64,000 nt of DNA from Gilliamella sp. ESL0405. GTDB lineage: Bacteria > Pseudomonadota > Gammaproteobacteria > Enterobacterales > Orbaceae. The notes beneath the pieces are model-generated. The model was not told where the DNA came from. It searched no databases and worked only from the letters and a program-made list of their open reading frames with translations. The position numbers and the translations under genes were made by a program. This document shows, piece by piece, positions 62,321 through 64,000 of this stretch. The DNA lies in the NCBI RefSeq assembly GCF_019469205.1, contig NZ_CP048265.1, positions 2,232,001 through 2,296,000 of the forward strand, written 5' to 3'. Within the stretch, counting starts at the first letter, position 1. Each line of letters opens with the position of its first letter.

Positions 62321-63043
62321 ATGCGTAAATTAATATTCGTGGCATTATCAGGATGCCTAACTTTAATGGTTTCAAATTCCGTATTGGCGCATGGTATTTG
62401 GATTGCTAATCGTGTTGATCAAAAGCAGATTGTTTTAGGTGAAGGCCCTTTAGATAATGGTTATAACCCCCAAAATGTCCAAAAAGTTCGAGCTTACAAT
62501 AGTAATTGGTCACCGCTGTCTATTTCACAAAAAGCCAATAAAAATTTTGTCACCATAACCCCGTCTGAAAAAACAGCCGTTGTGGCAGTTTGGTTTGATT
62601 ATGGCTATTGGACTAAAAATTCGCAAGGAAAATATGTCAATCTTCCAATGAATAAAGTAAAAGGCGCAACTGCTGGCACACATGCAATCAAATACAGCGT
62701 TAATTATTTATCTTCAGTTGAACAGCCGAAAATGATTGAAGACATCCCGTTACAAATAGTTCCGGCTTTGGATCCGACCCAATTAAAACGGGGTGACAAT
62801 TTACCGATAACTGTTTATAAAGATGGTAAACCGCTAACTAACACGCCTGTTATTGTCGATGTTATTAATAATTTAGATAAAACGGTCAATACCGATGATA
62901 AAGGTCAAGCAACAATCACCATTCCAAATCAAGGATTGAATGTCATTGGTGTGGAAATTGGTTTTCCACTTGAACCAAACAAGTTAGCTACTCAAGATAA
63001 GTTTTTCACAACCTTAACCTTTACCCTACAGCCGGAAGAGTAA
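62321..63043 (+). CDS. Periplasmic DUF4198 protein, probably metal-uptake related
   Basis: A 240-residue exported protein. The signal peptide (MRKLIFVALSGCLTLMVSNS, then VLA before the cut) leaves a mature N-terminus His-Gly-Ile-Trp, typical of DUF4198 proteins, some of which (NikK type) take part in nickel or other metal transport. The mature domain is beta-rich: VVAVWFDYGYWTKN, then an Ig-like C-terminal module with PITVYKDGKPL and TDDKGQATITIP. The start at 62321 has GGAAGG; a frame start at 62291 would sit inside the Fur box. Repression by Fur suggests a role in iron or related metal acquisition. Confidence 0.8.
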   Translation: MRKLIFVALSGCLTLMVSNSVLAHGIWIANRVDQKQIVLGEGPLDNGYNPQNVQKVRAYNSNWSPLSISQKANKNFVTITPSEKTAVVAVWFDYGYWTKNSQGKYVNLPMNKVKGATAGTHAIKYSVNYLSSVEQPKMIEDIPLQIVPALDPTQLKRGDNLPITVYKDGKPLTNTPVIVDVINNLDKTVNTDDKGQATITIPNQGLNVIGVEIGFPLEPNKLATQDKFFTTLTFTLQPEE

Positions 63044-63071
63044 AAGCGTGTCTGTTTAGCATTAACCACAA

Positions 63072-63101
63072 AAAAACGGGATAAGTATTATCCCGTTTTT
63101 T
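63072..63101. terminator. Bidirectional terminator
   Basis: A 13-bp stem (AAAAACGGGATAA / TTATCCCGTTTTT) with a 3-base loop and T-runs on both strands between the convergent DUF4198 and MFS genes. Confidence 0.9.
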
Positions 63102-63109
63102 GAGTTAAA

Positions 63110-64000
63110 TTAAACCTCAGCATTCGTCGGTCTTGGAATCAGAAAACTACACAGTAATGCTAAAATAGTAATGATTAATCCTAACAACATACCATTGAAG
63201 TATCCATCCATTGAGTTTCCATTCATCATTTGAATTGCAGGCAATAACGCAAAACTCAAACCGGCACCTAAGTTAAATGCACCAGCATTCATACCCGGTA
63301 AGAATCCCGGGTTTTCTGCTGGAGATAAAACAACGCCTAATCCATTTAATATGATATTAGCCATTCCGGCATAGAAAATGCCTAGTACAATCACACCTAC
63401 CGATAAAATAGGTAAAGAGTGAATACCATAAAACATAATTAGCAAAATACCGATAATACAACCGACTAAACCTAATTTAAGTACTTTGTTATAGCCCATT
63501 GTTGGTGCTAACCTTCCGGAAAATGGCCCGACAAACCAACCAATTAAAGCATAAGGGGTGAGAAATATTAATGATGCCCAATCCGCTTCTAAGCCAAAAC
63601 CTATCTCGTGATTTTGAGCAATTGACATGACTAAACCATTAACAATGGCAAAAACCCCTGTCATGGTTAATGTGGTGGTTAATAATAACGCCCAAGTGGC
63701 ACGCTTTTTCAAATGATTGGTGGTAACTAAAGGTTGTTTATTGCTTTTTTCCACCTGCCAAAACAGGAAAAAACAGAAGATAGCAAATAGTGTTAATCCA
63801 CTAATAACCAACCAATTAGCATTACCGAGTTTACCCGCTTCATTAAGCGCAAGTAATAATGCTGCTATGGTTAAAACGATTAACAACACGCCTAACCAAT
63901 CCATTTTGGTACCTTCAGATGGCTTAGATTCTGACGCAAAACGATGAACACAAAAAGTTGAGATTGCGGCAACAACTGCAATAACCCAAAATACAGACCG
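63110..64000 (-). CDS. MFS transporter, C-terminal part (cut by window edge)
   Basis: At least 296 residues in one frame that remains open to the window end; the visible part shows about eight hydrophobic segments. An internal ATG at 63904 (MDWLGVLLIVLTIAALLLAL) is probably not the start, because the preceding 32 codons also encode a membrane segment (VFWVIAVVAAISTFCVHRFASE) typical of the middle of a DHA2-type MFS drug/proton antiporter. Motif-like GPFSGRLAPTMGYNKVLKLG fits the second MFS half. Substrate unknown. Confidence 0.85.
   Translation of the reverse strand, partial: RSVFWVIAVVAAISTFCVHRFASESKPSEGTKMDWLGVLLIVLTIAALLLALNEAGKLGNANWLVISGLTLFAIFCFFLFWQVEKSNKQPLVTTNHLKKRATWALLLTTTLTMTGVFAIVNGLVMSIAQNHEIGFGLEADWASLIFLTPYALIGWFVGPFSGRLAPTMGYNKVLKLGLVGCIIGILLIMFYGIHSLPILSVGVIVLGIFYAGMANIILNGLGVVLSPAENPGFLPGMNAGAFNLGAGLSFALLPAIQMMNGNSMDGYFNGMLLGLIITILALLCSFLIPRPTNAEV

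Overview
The window looks like part of a chromosome from an AT-rich gammaproteobacterium. Core genes (mraZ-rsmH-ftsL, rpsU-dnaG-rpoD, rpmH-rnpA-yidD-yidC, secG-tRNA-Leu(GAG), thrABC, cpxRA, mukFEB, uspA, efp/epmB) read like Enterobacterales/Pasteurellales proteins. The low G+C, MukBEF, a PTS-based sugar lifestyle and a VgrG/VasX-type island suggest a host-associated fermenter such as the Orbaceae (Gilliamella-like bee-gut bacteria). That placement is inference from memory, not a search.

Layout. 1-1.8 kb: start of the division (dcw) cluster on the minus strand, with a three-box MraZ operator upstream. 2.1-5.9 kb: pgl-zwf, rplY, yeaD. 6.1-7.4 kb: hemW, then a terminator and a possible small RNA. 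7.4-13.3 kb: a sugar module in which a PfkB kinase and a DeoR repressor diverge from gatY, a tagatose/fructose phosphate kinase, PTS EIIBC and EIIA; a strong CRP site lies between them and the likely substrate is D-tagatose or a related ketose. 13.4-20.2 kb: ribD-nrdR, then thrABC behind a newly read thrL leader peptide and attenuator. 20.2-28.9 kb: a small unknown gene, ydfG, uspA, pitA, yfeH and the rpsU-dnaG-rpoD operon. 29-33 kb: hemB, a duplicated zinc-ribbon/HTH protein, a lipoprotein, nudC. 33-35.5 kb: yidC, yidD, rnpA, rpmH without dnaA next door. 35.7-42.3 kb: epmB and efp divergent, trmL, cpxAR, thiI, secG, tRNA-Leu.

42.3-55.3 kb is the accessory region. Just after tRNA-Leu are broken gene remnants and an EexN-like lipoprotein. 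Next comes a tightly coupled minus-strand type VI secretion cargo operon: vgrG, a VasW/DUF4123-like adaptor, a 1228-residue VasX-like pore-forming effector, two paralogous membrane proteins that are probable immunity proteins, PAAR, and a membrane-anchored protein of unknown role. Upstream of vgrG is an array of ~111-bp tandem repeats, each carrying a minus-strand promoter-like element also found upstream of ydfG.

55.4-62 kb holds mukFEB (written mukB, mukE, mukF on the minus strand). 62.3-64 kb has a Fur-box-controlled periplasmic DUF4198 protein and an MFS transporter cut by the window edge.
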